Positions 34,959-43,924 of a stretch of 64,000 bases of DNA are shown piece after piece; within the stretch, counting starts at the first letter, position 1; every line of letters begins with the position of its first letter. The translations under genes were made by a program, and so were the position numbers. This DNA comes from Neolewinella antarctica (GTDB taxonomy: Bacteria > Bacteroidota > Bacteroidia > Chitinophagales > Saprospiraceae). The stretch covers positions 496,001 through 560,000 of the forward strand of contig NZ_JAATJH010000002.1 of NCBI RefSeq assembly GCF_011927835.1. The letters run 5' to 3'. The notes beneath the pieces were generated by a model, which saw only the letters and a list, made by a program, of their open reading frames with translations, did no database searches and was not told where the DNA came from.

Positions 34959-35017
34959 CATCCGAAAATACTAAATGCCTGGCCATTTTCACAGTGGCGA
35001 ACACCAATAATTTTCGA

Positions 35018-35098
35018 GTGGATTTCTCCTCGGATGTATCTTTCCGCTAACGGCGCGCAGCGACGGTGCCGGAAAGTTCATCAGAGGTGTAAATCCAC
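35018..35098 (-). repeat. Inverted-repeat element, right copy
   Basis: Bounded by GTGGATTT (35018-35025) and its complement AAATCCAC (35091-35098). It holds CTCCTCGGATGTATCTTTCC (35026-35045) and GGAAAGTTCATCAGAGGTGT (35071-35090), related to the left copy with a diverged middle. Confidence 0.7.
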
Positions 35099-35118
35099 CC
35101 TATTCGCATCAACTAAGC

Positions 35119-37908
35119 ATGAGCAACTTCTCCCACATCGCCAACGCGCACCCCAGTTACATCGAAAACCTGTACCAGGCATTCGAAAATGACCCCCATT
35201 CGGTGGAGGAAAGCTGGCGCGACTTTTTCCTTGGTTTTAATTACGCCTCCACGAAAACAAACGGTTCCGCGGGCGCGGACGCCGGTGCCGGAGAATTACC
35301 GAGGAGCAGTGACGGCGAGGTGGACTGGGAGCACGTCCGCAAAGAACTCAGCGTATTCGCCCTCATCAAAGCGTACCGAGTACGCGGCCACGTTGACGCG
35401 GCGATCGACCCCATTAACGTATTCGAAGACCCGGACGCCGTCCTCGAACTGAAAAGCTACGAACTGTCCGATAGCGACCTCGATACCGTTTTCAAGGCCG
35501 CCGAGCAAATGCAGCTCCCCCCGAGCACCCTGCGCGAGATCATCGCCCAACTCGACCGGATTTACCTCGGTAAGATCGGTTTCGAAGCCGACCACATTTT
35601 CAGCCGCGAAAAGCGCCGCTGGCTCCGCGACCGCATCGAAAACCGCGACCCGGCCAACCCCTACAACCTCGACCTCGACGACAAGAAGCACATCCTCGAT
35701 CGCCTCACCGATGCGGTCACTTTCGAGGAGTTCCTCAAAGCCAAGTACGGCCCCACGAAGCGCTTTGGCCTTGAAGGTGGCGAATCCGCCATCGTTAGCC
35801 TCGACACCATCATCGACGAAGCCGCCAAGCAGGGCGTGGAGGATGTTCTCATCGCCATGGCGCACCGCGGGCGCTTGAATACGTTGACCAACATCATGAA
35901 CAAGGACCTGGCGATCATCCTCCAGGAGTTCGAAGGCGCCACGCCCGACGACGTGAAGGGCGACGGCGACGTCAAGTACCACATGGGCTACCGGGGTAGT
36001 CTCGAAACCCGCGCCGGGAAGCACGTTCAGGTAGAACTAGCACCTAACCCCAGCCACCTGGAAGCAGTCGGCCCGGTAGTAGAAGGCTTCGCCCGCGCGA
36101 AAGCGGATATGCTCTACGATAACGACTACGACAAGATTTTACCTATCCTCATCCACGGCGACGCGGCCGTAGCCGGCCAGGGCATCGTTTTCGAAACCGC
36201 TCAGATGAGTGAGCTGGAAGCCTACACGACCGGCGGCACGATCCACTTCATCATCAACAACCAGATCGGTTTCACCACCGACCAGGAGGACGCCCGGACG
36301 AGTATCTACGCCAGCGGCGTGGCCAGCGTAACCCAATCACCGGTCTTCCACGTCAACGGCGACGACCCGGAAGCCGTCATGTTCGTTTCGCGCCTCGCCG
36401 TCCAGTACCGCAACGAGTTCAACTCGGACGTCTACATCGACATGCTCTGCTACCGTAAGAACGGCCACAACGAGGGTGACGAGCCCCTGTTCACGCAGCC
36501 GGGTATGTACGCCAAGATCAAGCAACACAACGACGTACGGGAAATCTACGTCGACCAACTAGCCAAGCGGGGGGACATGGATAAAGCCGCCGCCGAAAAG
36601 ATCCACGACGACCTGCGTACGGAAATGCAGGAGATATTCGACAAAGTAAAATCCTCCGACGTCCCCTACACCCAGCAGGATAGCGAGGCTGCCTGGGATG
36701 CCATGGAGCGCGACCACTGGAAAATGAAGTTCTTTGAGCAATCTCCCGAAACCGGTATTGCCAAGGAGCGCTCGGCGAAGATACTTAAGCACCTGACCAC
36801 GCTGCCGAAAGACTTCGATTACATCAAGAAGATGAATCGCTTGTTCAAGGGCTACAAAAAGTCGGTTGCGGAAGACAAGATCGACTGGGCGTTAGCTGAG
36901 TTGAGCGCCTACGCTGCGTTGCTACTGGATGGCCACGACATCCGGATGTCCGGCCAGGACGTGCGCCGGGGCACTTTCTCCCACCGCCACGCCATCATGA
37001 CGAGTGAAGACGGTGAGGGTAAGTTGAACCGCCTCGACGGACTGGCGGAAGAGCAGGGTAGTATGCGGATCTTCAACTCGCTCCTTTCCGAATTTGCCGT
37101 ACTTGGTTTCGAATATGGCTACGCTACGGCGAGCCCGAAAAATTTGGTTATCTGGGAAGCGCAGTTCGGTGATTTCGCCAACGGTGCCATGACGATGTTC
37201 GACCAGTTCATCGCCAGTGGCGAGAGCAAGTGGGCGCGGCAGAACGGCCTGACCATCCTGCTCCCCCACGGTTACGAAGGCCAGGGACCGGAGCACTCCA
37301 GCGCCCGCCTCGAACGCTTTTTGCAACTTTGCGCGGAGTTCAACATGGTAGTGACCAACATTACGATGCCAGCGAATATTTTTCACGCCCTGCGCCGCCA
37401 GTTGGCCTGGAATTTCCGTAAGCCACTGATCAATATGAGCCCCAAATCAGGCCTGCGCCACCCGATGGCGGTCAGCCCGGTTGCGGACTTTGGCCCCGGC
37501 ACGCGCTTCCAGGAAGTGATCGATGACCCCACGGTACAGGATACTAAGCAGGTCAAGCGTATTCTGTTCTGTTCGGGCAAGGTCTACTTCGATCTGGCGC
37601 AGTACAAGGAGCAGAACCAGCGGGATGATGTGGCGATCGTGCGCTTCGAGCAACTGTTCCCCCTTCCCCCGGATCAAGTTAACGCGATCGTTAATCGGTA
37701 CGAGGGTGCGGAGCTTTACTGGGTGCAGGAGGAGAGCCGCAACGCCGGTGCTTGGTCCTACATCAGTGAAAAGTTCGTCTACGATAAGGCCTTCGAGCGG
37801 AAATTGACCTACGTCGGTCGCCCAGCCACGGCCTCTCCGGCCACGGGGTACAAAAAGGTACACGTGCGGGAGCAGGAGGAGTTGGTGGAGCGCGCGTTTG
37901 CTAAGTGA
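35119..37908 (+). CDS. sucA: 2-oxoglutarate dehydrogenase E1 component
   Basis: A 929-residue thiamine-diphosphate enzyme that decarboxylates 2-oxoglutarate in the TCA cycle and passes the succinyl group to the E2 lipoyl domain. The N-terminal SYIENLYQAFENDPHSVEESWRDFF, the GMAHRGRLN-like IAMAHRGRLNTL, the ThDP-binding GDAAVAGQG and NNQIGFTT region, and the C-terminal LLPHGYEGQGPEHSSARLERFLQL are all typical of the OdhA/SucA family. It is not next to its E2 partner, which is about 20 kb away on the opposite strand. A small membrane gene overlaps its stop codon. Confidence 0.95.
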   Translation: MSNFSHIANAHPSYIENLYQAFENDPHSVEESWRDFFLGFNYASTKTNGSAGADAGAGELPRSSDGEVDWEHVRKELSVFALIKAYRVRGHVDAAIDPINVFEDPDAVLELKSYELSDSDLDTVFKAAEQMQLPPSTLREIIAQLDRIYLGKIGFEADHIFSREKRRWLRDRIENRDPANPYNLDLDDKKHILDRLTDAVTFEEFLKAKYGPTKRFGLEGGESAIVSLDTIIDEAAKQGVEDVLIAMAHRGRLNTLTNIMNKDLAIILQEFEGATPDDVKGDGDVKYHMGYRGSLETRAGKHVQVELAPNPSHLEAVGPVVEGFARAKADMLYDNDYDKILPILIHGDAAVAGQGIVFETAQMSELEAYTTGGTIHFIINNQIGFTTDQEDARTSIYASGVASVTQSPVFHVNGDDPEAVMFVSRLAVQYRNEFNSDVYIDMLCYRKNGHNEGDEPLFTQPGMYAKIKQHNDVREIYVDQLAKRGDMDKAAAEKIHDDLRTEMQEIFDKVKSSDVPYTQQDSEAAWDAMERDHWKMKFFEQSPETGIAKERSAKILKHLTTLPKDFDYIKKMNRLFKGYKKSVAEDKIDWALAELSAYAALLLDGHDIRMSGQDVRRGTFSHRHAIMTSEDGEGKLNRLDGLAEEQGSMRIFNSLLSEFAVLGFEYGYATASPKNLVIWEAQFGDFANGAMTMFDQFIASGESKWARQNGLTILLPHGYEGQGPEHSSARLERFLQLCAEFNMVVTNITMPANIFHALRRQLAWNFRKPLINMSPKSGLRHPMAVSPVADFGPGTRFQEVIDDPTVQDTKQVKRILFCSGKVYFDLAQYKEQNQRDDVAIVRFEQLFPLPPDQVNAIVNRYEGAELYWVQEESRNAGAWSYISEKFVYDKAFERKLTYVGRPATASPATGYKKVHVREQEELVERAFAK

Positions 37909-38237
37909 GTCGTCGGGGAAGTAATAAATCTTTACGGGAACTAGGCCACGTTGGCTGGGCGCTCATTTTTGCGGGGGTCGCATTACTGGTTTTGCTGTGC
38001 TTTGGTGTTACTGAGGCTTCTTCGTTTGGCAACAGTTCATTTACTCCCGCCTGGAGGTTGTTCTTTTTGCTTGGCACCTACGGTTGCTTGCTATTAGCGA
38101 CTTATTTTATCGTTCGCGGTGCACTGGCTAAAGAACCCGGTTCTGGTGCTACGGCGGTCGGGTGCATCATTGTGTGGCCGATTGTACTTTTGTACAGCTA
38201 CGTATTTTATACCCTGGCTAATTTGTTTCTGGGGTAG
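37905..38237 (+). CDS. Small membrane protein of unknown function
   Basis: A 110-residue protein with three predicted membrane helices (about 16-38, 47-67 and 82-108) and a basic N-terminus (MSRRGSNKSLREL). Its GTG start overlaps the sucA stop codon as GTGA, which suggests translational coupling, though the start is uncertain. I recognise no family, and no link to 2-oxoglutarate dehydrogenase is known to me. Confidence 0.55.
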   Translation: MSRRGSNKSLRELGHVGWALIFAGVALLVLLCFGVTEASSFGNSSFTPAWRLFFLLGTYGCLLLATYFIVRGALAKEPGSGATAVGCIIVWPIVLLYSYVFYTLANLFLG

Positions 38238-38239
38238 GG

Positions 38240-38255
38240 GCGCGGTCGCGGGTGC
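38240..38255 (-). repeat. Dispersed 16-bp motif, exact copy
   Basis: Exact motif on the minus strand, two bases after the membrane-protein stop codon and followed by a run of nine G (38257-38265). Confidence 0.85.
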
Positions 38256-38335
38256 AGGGGGGGGGACGAACGGAGTTGACCCTAATTTTCATTAAATTGC
38301 CTACGCACTATCTTGCCACCAACCAATTAGACCAC

Positions 38336-39982
38336 ATGCGTAAACTATACCTAGTGCTGCTCGCTATCGCCATCTTCGCCGGCGGCATGGCCGTAAACGA
38401 GCTGCTGACCAAATCCGACCTATTTACGGCCGCGAAGGTCCTGGGCCTAGACTTTCTCGACGACGACGAAGTGGAACTGATGCTCGAAGACGTGCAGGAG
38501 CAGACGGAAACACTGGAAAAGCTCGGTAAGATCGAGATTGATAATGATATCTCACCCGCGCTCGTGTTTAATCCTGTTCTCCGGCCGTCCCAACTCCCTG
38601 CTTCTTCAATTGTCTCTGCACCCGCGTCCGCGCCCAACGCACTGGAAAGTGAGTTGAATACCCCACTGGAGTGGGCCAGCGTGAAACAGCTCGGGGCCAT
38701 GCTTAAGTCGGGGAAGACTACTTCCCGCAAACTCACGGAATTTTACCTCGATCGAATAAAGGAGCATGACCCGACCCTCCACTGCATCATCACGATCACC
38801 GAAGAAAGAGCCCTCGCCAAAGCCGACGAAATGGACCGCGAACTAGCCGCCGGCACCTACCGTGGGCCACTCCACGGCATTCCCTACGGCGCTAAGGATC
38901 TACTGGCCGCAAAGGGGTACAAAACCACCTGGGGCGCTAAACCCTACGAGAACCAGACCATCGACGTGGATGCCTCCGTCATCGAGCAACTCGACGCCGC
39001 CGGTGCCATTCTGGTCGCCAAAACAACCCTCGGGGCCCTCGCCTGGGGCGACGTCTGGTACGGCGAAATGACGCGCAACCCCTGGGACACCACGCAGGGC
39101 AGTAGCGGCTCTTCCGCCGGTTCAGCCAGCGCCGTCGCCGCCGGATTAGTCCCCTTCGCCATCGGCACCGAAACGCTCGGCAGTATCGTCAGCCCCAGCA
39201 CCGTCTGCGGCACGACCGGCCTGCGCCCCACCTTTGGCCGCGTCAGCCGCTACGGCGCAATGGCGCTAAGTTGGACGATGGATAAGATCGGCCCCATCAC
39301 GCGCTCGGCCGAAGATGCCGGTGTGGTCCTGGCCGCCATCGCCAATTACGACGAACGGGACGCCCACGCCATTCGCGCCGGCTTCCAGTACGAATGGCCG
39401 CAGGCACCGGCGCAGGGCACCCGGATCGGCTACTACCAATCCGTAATGGATGGCGACTACCCATTCCACGACCAGGATTCCATCGTGCTCAAAACGCTCC
39501 GTGGCCTCGGCTACGAACTCGTCCCGCTCGAACTTCCCGACGATCCGGACATCGGCTTCATCCTCAGCGTAGAAGCCGCCGCCGCCTTCGACGCCCTCAC
39601 CCGCAGTAACAACGACGACCAACTCACCCGCCAAATTCGTAATGCCTGGCCCAACACGTTCCGCACCGCCCACTTCGTCCCCGCCGTCGCCTACGTCCAG
39701 GCCAACCGCCTCCGCCGGCAACTGATGCAAGACATGGACGCAATGCTGACGGAAGCCAACGTAGACGTGTACGTAAACCCCAGTTGGCACTCCAACAGCC
39801 TCTTCATCACCAACATGACCGGCCACCCAGCGATTTGCATCCCGAACGGCATGAACGAAGAAGGCACCCCGACGAGCATCACCTTCACCGGCAAACTCTT
39901 CGGCGAGCAGGAAATCATTGACGTAGCACACGCCTATCAGCAGGCCACGAAATGGGATGATATCCACCCTGAAGCATTCTAG
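38336..39982 (+). CDS. Amidase signature-family enzyme, membrane-anchored or exported
   Basis: A 548-residue amidase: catalytic Lys K187 in YGAKDLLA and the Ser-rich signature GSSGSSAGSAS (from residue 255) supply the Ser-cisSer-Lys triad that hydrolyses amide bonds; family members act on many amides or as GatA. This is not GatA, because it has an N-terminal hydrophobic helix (residues 3-18, KLYLVLLAIAIFAGG) and a 100-residue acidic linker. That linker contains APASAP, encoded by a one-change copy of the 16-bp motif. ATG 38336 is chosen at the hydrophobic leader; the frame extends upstream through intergenic repeats. Confidence 0.87.
   Translation: MRKLYLVLLAIAIFAGGMAVNELLTKSDLFTAAKVLGLDFLDDDEVELMLEDVQEQTETLEKLGKIEIDNDISPALVFNPVLRPSQLPASSIVSAPASAPNALESELNTPLEWASVKQLGAMLKSGKTTSRKLTEFYLDRIKEHDPTLHCIITITEERALAKADEMDRELAAGTYRGPLHGIPYGAKDLLAAKGYKTTWGAKPYENQTIDVDASVIEQLDAAGAILVAKTTLGALAWGDVWYGEMTRNPWDTTQGSSGSSAGSASAVAAGLVPFAIGTETLGSIVSPSTVCGTTGLRPTFGRVSRYGAMALSWTMDKIGPITRSAEDAGVVLAAIANYDERDAHAIRAGFQYEWPQAPAQGTRIGYYQSVMDGDYPFHDQDSIVLKTLRGLGYELVPLELPDDPDIGFILSVEAAAAFDALTRSNNDDQLTRQIRNAWPNTFRTAHFVPAVAYVQANRLRRQLMQDMDAMLTEANVDVYVNPSWHSNSLFITNMTGHPAICIPNGMNEEGTPTSITFTGKLFGEQEIIDVAHAYQQATKWDDIHPEAF
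38618..38633 (+). repeat. Dispersed 16-bp motif, one change (A10T), inside a coding region
   Basis: GCACCCGCGTCCGCGC encoding Ala-Pro-Ala-Ser-Ala in the linker of the amidase. Confidence 0.65.
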
Positions 39983-40048
39983 TCTAGGGTCTAGGGTCTA
40001 GGGTACCCGAAGACCAATGACCGTAGACTTTAGACCACAGACCACAAA
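39982..40048. repeat. Inverted 7-bp-period repeat (GTCTAGG / AGACC type)
   Basis: Three GTCTAGG units abut the amidase stop codon, and the complementary GACC/AGACT units (GACCAATGACCGTAGACTTTAGACC) follow. It ends 10 bases before the next start codon. Confidence 0.75.
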
Positions 40049-40057
40049 TTCACCACC

Positions 40058-41056
40058 ATGCAAAACAAACAACAACTCCTCCGCCACCGCCCAACTGGCC
40101 TCCCCGCCGAGAATACTTGGGAACTGGTCACCACCAAAGTCCCCGAACTCCAACCCGGGCAAATTCTCATTAAGAACCACTTCATCTCCCTCGACCCCGC
40201 CATGCGCGGCTGGATGAACGACGCCAAATCCTACATCGAGCCCGTGCAGATCGGTGAGGTGATGCGGGCCGGCAGCGTAGGCGAAGTCGTCAAAGTAAAT
40301 GAGAACCCCGCGTTCAAGGTCGGCGACGTGCTCACCGGCTGGGGCGGCGTCCAGGAATACCACGTCACGGACGGAAACGGCTACTACCCGGTCGATACTC
40401 GGTTGGCACCCATGCAGACTTACATCGGTACCCTCGGTATGCCGGGTATGACGGCCTACTTCGGTATTTTGGAAGTGGGGGAGTTGAAAGAAGGAGACAC
40501 CGTACTGGTCTCCGGTGCCGCAGGGGCAGTCGGTAGCGTCGTGGGGCAAATTGCCAAGATCAAAAATTGCAGGGTAATCGGTATCGCCGGCGGACCGGAA
40601 AAGTGCAAGTACCTCACCGAAGAACTCGGCTTCGACGGGGCGATCGACTACAAGAACGATAATATTTACGCTGGCCTCAAGGAACATTGCCCCAAAGGGA
40701 TCGACGTCTACTTCGATAATGTCGGTGGGGATATTCTCGATGCTGCCTTGACTAAGCTCCGGATGAACGCCCGTATCGTTATTTGCGGCGCGATCAGCCA
40801 GTACAACAACACCACGCCGATCAAAGGCCCCGCTAATTACCTCAGCCTACTGGTTACTCGCTCGACGATGCGGGGGATGGTTGTTTTCGACCACGCCGCC
40901 GGCTACGCCGATGCCGCCAAGCAAATGGGGCAGTGGATGGCGGAAGGGAAGCTGAAGAGTAAGGAAGATGTCTACGAAGGAATTGAGAATTTCCGGGAGA
41001 CGTTTTTGCGCTTGTTCTCCGGGGAGAAGCTGGGGAAATTGGTGTTAAAGCTATAA
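40058..41056 (+). CDS. Zinc-independent MDR-family NADPH oxidoreductase (prostaglandin/curcumin reductase-like)
   Basis: A 332-residue medium-chain reductase. The pattern HFISLDPAMRGWM near the N-terminus, LGMPGMTAYFGILEVGELKEGDTVLVSGAAGAVGSVVGQIAKI (nucleotide-binding AAGAVG) and GIDVYFDNVGGDILDAAL places it in the leukotriene B4 dehydrogenase/CurA group that reduces alpha,beta-unsaturated carbonyls with NADPH. Zinc ligands are absent, as expected for this group. It likely detoxifies reactive enones. A small membrane gene follows 45 bp downstream on the same strand. Confidence 0.9.
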   Translation: MQNKQQLLRHRPTGLPAENTWELVTTKVPELQPGQILIKNHFISLDPAMRGWMNDAKSYIEPVQIGEVMRAGSVGEVVKVNENPAFKVGDVLTGWGGVQEYHVTDGNGYYPVDTRLAPMQTYIGTLGMPGMTAYFGILEVGELKEGDTVLVSGAAGAVGSVVGQIAKIKNCRVIGIAGGPEKCKYLTEELGFDGAIDYKNDNIYAGLKEHCPKGIDVYFDNVGGDILDAALTKLRMNARIVICGAISQYNNTTPIKGPANYLSLLVTRSTMRGMVVFDHAAGYADAAKQMGQWMAEGKLKSKEDVYEGIENFRETFLRLFSGEKLGKLVLKL

Positions 41057-41101
41057 ACACAAACCCCCAGTAGCCCCACTTAACCGCGACATTACAACCT
41101 C

Positions 41102-41374
41102 ATGCCCGACTTCCGCCTCCCCCATTTTTATCACCTTTCGGTCGCCGTCTTGCTCGGTATGTTCGTCATGTCCCGGTTATATGACCTGGCCAGGTTACCC
41201 GGAGGTCCGCTCGAGAATACCGTAGCCATGGTGACGGCATTACCTGCGGCGACGGCGGCCTACTATTTCTGGCAGCAGTACCAGGAGCGACGCGAACTAT
41301 CCGTCCGGGAAGGGATGTTCATCCTCACCGCCGTCAAGTTCTGCACCAGCATGATCACTTATTTTCTCGGGTGA
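41102..41374 (+). CDS. Small membrane protein of unknown function
   Basis: A 90-residue protein with three short hydrophobic segments (about 10-25, 42-58 and 70-89) and a charged loop (QQYQERRELSVREG). No family is recognised. It lies 45 bp after the MDR reductase and its stop codon is only three bases from the convergent argH stop codon, so no terminator separates the two transcripts. Confidence 0.6.
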   Translation: MPDFRLPHFYHLSVAVLLGMFVMSRLYDLARLPGGPLENTVAMVTALPAATAAYYFWQQYQERRELSVREGMFILTAVKFCTSMITYFLG

Positions 41375-41377
41375 TCA

Positions 41378-42721
41378 TTACTGACCGGCCAACTTGTGCA
41401 GGGCTTTTTCGGACCGTTCAAAGTCGAATGCCGCTAGCGCTTGGAGGCGTTTGGTCGTAATTCGGTCGTTACCCAGGTTTCCCAAACTACCCAGGTGGGT
41501 GTGTTGGAGGTTGGTTGGTGGCACGAAGGTTCCCGCATCGATATCCTTACCAACCTGCACGTAAGCGTCCCGGAATGGTACACCTTCCAGGACGAGGTTA
41601 TTCACGGCTTCTACGGAATAGAGGTACACGTAACGCGGGTCCGTCGGTAATTCCTGGGCGCGGACGCTGGTGCGGGGAAGTGCGTAAATAGCCATGTCAA
41701 GGCAATCTTCGAGCTGATCCAGCGCGGGGAAGATGGCTTCCTTCAGAAGTTGATAATCTCGGTGGTAGCCGGAGGGTAAATTACCCGTGAGTTGCGCCAT
41801 CTGCGCGGGGAGGGTCTGGAGGAGGTTACACCGCCCCCGGAGCAGTTCGAATACGTCGGGGTTCTTTTTGTGGGGCATAATGCTGGAGCCAGTCGTCAGT
41901 TCTTTTGGGAGCTGAAGGAAACCGAAATTCTGGCTGCTGTAAAGGCAAACATCCATGGCCAGCTTGCTCAGGGTTTGTGCGAGCCCGGCGATACCGAAGG
42001 CGGTCACGAGTTCCGTTTTGCCCCGGCCCATCTGCGCGGCAACGACGTTGACCACCGGGCTGGCGAACCCGAGTAATTCCGTTGTCCGGTCCCGGTCGAG
42101 CGGAAAACTCGATCCGTAGCCGGCGGCGGAACCGAGGGGGTTTTGGTCGACGACGTCGTAAACGCCCTTCCAAATCTTTAAATCATCCACCAGTGCTTCG
42201 GCGAAAGCCCCGAACCAGAGGCCGAAGCTGGATACCATCGCCACCTGTAGGTGCGTGTAGCCGGGAATGAGTTTATCCTTGTGTTCTTCACTCAAGTCCG
42301 TCAGCGTCTCACTCAGGGTACCGGTCTTCTCAACGACGGTCCGAATACGGTGACGGAAATACAGTCGTAGATCAACTAGCACCTGGTCATTACGGCTCCG
42401 GCCGGAATGGATTTTTTTACCGTCGTCCCCCAGCGCCTCGGTAAGCAAGATCTCTACCTGGCTGTGCACGTCCTCGACGCCGTCATCGATTACAAAGTCA
42501 CCGGCCGCCGCCCGACCGTACAGCTCCTGCAACTTAACCTTGCACCGGCGCGCCGCGCCTTCGTCCAACAAACCTACTTCCGCAAGCATCCGGACGTGCG
42601 CCAGCGAGCCGAGGATATCGAACGGTGCCAGTTCCAAATCGAGTTCCCGATCACGCCCAACGGTGAAATCCGCGATGCGTTGATCGAGGGTGTAGTCTTT
42701 TTCCCAAAGTTTCGTAGCCAT
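41378..42721 (-). CDS. argH: Argininosuccinate lyase
   Basis: A 447-residue member of the fumarase/aspartase superfamily that splits argininosuccinate into arginine and fumarate. The signature GSSIMPHKKNPDVFELLRGR (about residues 272-291), the N-terminal DVHSQVEILLTEALGDDGKKIHSGRSRNDQV and the YTHLQVAM segment are all characteristic of ArgH; the catalytic Ser lies in GSSIM. No other arginine genes are in the window. Its mRNA must converge with the neighbouring membrane gene's transcript because only three bases separate the stop codons. Confidence 0.94.
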   Translation of the reverse strand: MATKLWEKDYTLDQRIADFTVGRDRELDLELAPFDILGSLAHVRMLAEVGLLDEGAARRCKVKLQELYGRAAAGDFVIDDGVEDVHSQVEILLTEALGDDGKKIHSGRSRNDQVLVDLRLYFRHRIRTVVEKTGTLSETLTDLSEEHKDKLIPGYTHLQVAMVSSFGLWFGAFAEALVDDLKIWKGVYDVVDQNPLGSAAGYGSSFPLDRDRTTELLGFASPVVNVVAAQMGRGKTELVTAFGIAGLAQTLSKLAMDVCLYSSQNFGFLQLPKELTTGSSIMPHKKNPDVFELLRGRCNLLQTLPAQMAQLTGNLPSGYHRDYQLLKEAIFPALDQLEDCLDMAIYALPRTSVRAQELPTDPRYVYLYSVEAVNNLVLEGVPFRDAYVQVGKDIDAGTFVPPTNLQHTHLGSLGNLGNDRITTKRLQALAAFDFERSEKALHKLAGQ

Positions 42722-42843
42722 GGCCGCGAAGGTAGCGCGTGGGACATTAGGTGAGTAGGGATAGGTGATCCGTGTTGACCCTTAAATCGGGATTTTATTT
42801 AGGAACGTTAGAAACGTCCATCACGGTAAGTCAAGAACTCTAA

Positions 42844-43518
42844 TCACTCAAACCAAACACTCACTTGCCTTAGTGATTTCCGCTCAATTACTGGCACTTC
42901 CACCCCCTCCGCCGGGTACCCAACTGGCAGCAAAAGAAACGGTCGCTCATTAGCCGGTCTTCCAAGAATCTGCTGTAAGAAATTCATTGGGCTCGGCGTA
43001 TGCGTCACGGTGACGAGGCCAGCGTGGTGGATCGCGGCGATGAGAAATCCGCAAGCAAGGCCAACGGATTCGTTGACGTAATAATTTTTCTCCCGTTCTC
43101 CGTCCGCTCCGACGTCATAAGACTTCTTAAAGACAACAATGAGGTAAGGGGCGGTGGTCAGAAAGGGCTTTTGCCAGTCGGTACCGAACTTTTTGAGGTC
43201 GTCCAGCCAGTCATCCGACATGCGCCCGTGGTAATTTTCGTATTCTTCCTTTTCGGCGGCTTCCCGGATGCTTGCTTTCATGTCCGGGTTACTCACCACG
43301 CAAAACGTCCACGGCTGTTTGTGCGCGCCACTGGGGGCGGTGGCGGCGGTGCGGATTAGGTTTTCGATGATCTCCTTAGCTACTGGTCGGTCGCTGAATT
43401 TCCGCACGGTGCGCCGTTGGCTCAAGTCTGCGTAGAGTTGGCGCGAACGCAGGTGCATGGTTTCCGGGGAATGTTCCGTGAAAGTTAGTCGGGTAAAGCC
43501 TTCTTTATTTGCTGCCAT
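42844..43518 (-). CDS. Nitroreductase-fold flavoprotein, iodotyrosine-deiodinase-like
   Basis: A 224-residue FMN enzyme. RRTVRKFSDRPV and APSGAHKQPWTFCVV are the FMN-binding motifs of the deiodinase subgroup (PSGAHxQPW). The active-site lid residues that bind the zwitterion of iodotyrosine in human IYD (Glu157, Tyr161, Lys182) have equivalents with the same spacing: E92, Y96 and K117. That supports reductive dehalogenation of halotyrosines rather than general nitroreduction. Homologues are known in other Bacteroidota, including Haliscomenobacter. The physiological substrate in a bacterium is uncertain. It stands alone, downstream of four REP-like hairpins. Confidence 0.82.
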   Translation of the reverse strand: MAANKEGFTRLTFTEHSPETMHLRSRQLYADLSQRRTVRKFSDRPVAKEIIENLIRTAATAPSGAHKQPWTFCVVSNPDMKASIREAAEKEEYENYHGRMSDDWLDDLKKFGTDWQKPFLTTAPYLIVVFKKSYDVGADGEREKNYYVNESVGLACGFLIAAIHHAGLVTVTHTPSPMNFLQQILGRPANERPFLLLPVGYPAEGVEVPVIERKSLRQVSVWFE

Positions 43519-43528
43519 ATTAGGCCGT

Positions 43529-43615
43529 AAGGTATCCTAAAAAGGTTGAGGGCTTCCAGCCCGAACGCTCGTGCGGTAGCTGCCGCCATACGTTCGGGCC
43601 GGAGGCCCTCGACCT
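43529..43615. repeat. REP-like hairpin 1
   Basis: AAGGTATCCTAAAAA, then stem GAGGGCTTCCAGCCCGAACG pairing with CGTTCGGGCCGGAGGCCCTC (G-T pairs and mismatches tolerated), with an inner GCGGTAGCTGCCGC hairpin. Same subtype as hairpin 4. Confidence 0.85.
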
Positions 43616-43709
43616 AAGGAGCGACATTTTACTAGGCCGAGGGCCTCCGGCCCGAACGTAACGGCGGGAGCGCTACCGCACTATCATTCGGGCCGGAGGC
43701 CCTCAACCT
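43616..43709. repeat. REP-like hairpin 2
   Basis: Starts AAGGAGCGACATTTTACTAGG; stem GAGGGCCTCCGGCCCGAACG pairs with TTCGGGCCGGAGGCCCTC. Nearly identical to hairpin 3 and directly adjoining it. Confidence 0.88.
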
Positions 43710-43803
43710 AAGGAGCGACATTTTACTAGGTTGAGGGCCTCCGGCCCGAACGTAACGGCGGGAGCGCTGCCGCACCACCATTCGGGCCGTAGACCCTCAA
43801 CCT
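43710..43803. repeat. REP-like hairpin 3
   Basis: A 94-bp tandem copy of hairpin 2 with a few changes, including CCGTAGACCCTC in the right arm. Confidence 0.88.
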
Positions 43804-43924
43804 AATGGTTGAACCGTTTGCTGTAGTGTATCGTCAACCGCCCCGGTAATCTCGACTAGTGTCGGAGTGCTCCGTTAAGATCTGCGGAATGAAACCGATT
43901 TTTCCGCTGCCTTAATTGAGCAAT

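Larger units (their letters stand above)
34751..35118. other. Intergenic region with a pair of repeated hairpin elements
   Basis: This 368-bp gap holds two related elements in opposite orientation, listed separately. A minus-strand frame (34747-35007) is open across it, but its protein is Lys-rich, lacks recognisable motifs and overlaps the GH3 stop codon, so I do not call it. Confidence 0.6.

Noticed and set aside
34747-35007. Minus-strand frame of 86 codons between the GH3 gene and sucA
   Set aside because: It spans the inverted-repeat element and overlaps the GH3 stop; Lys/Arg-rich without motifs. Could be a remnant, but not supported.
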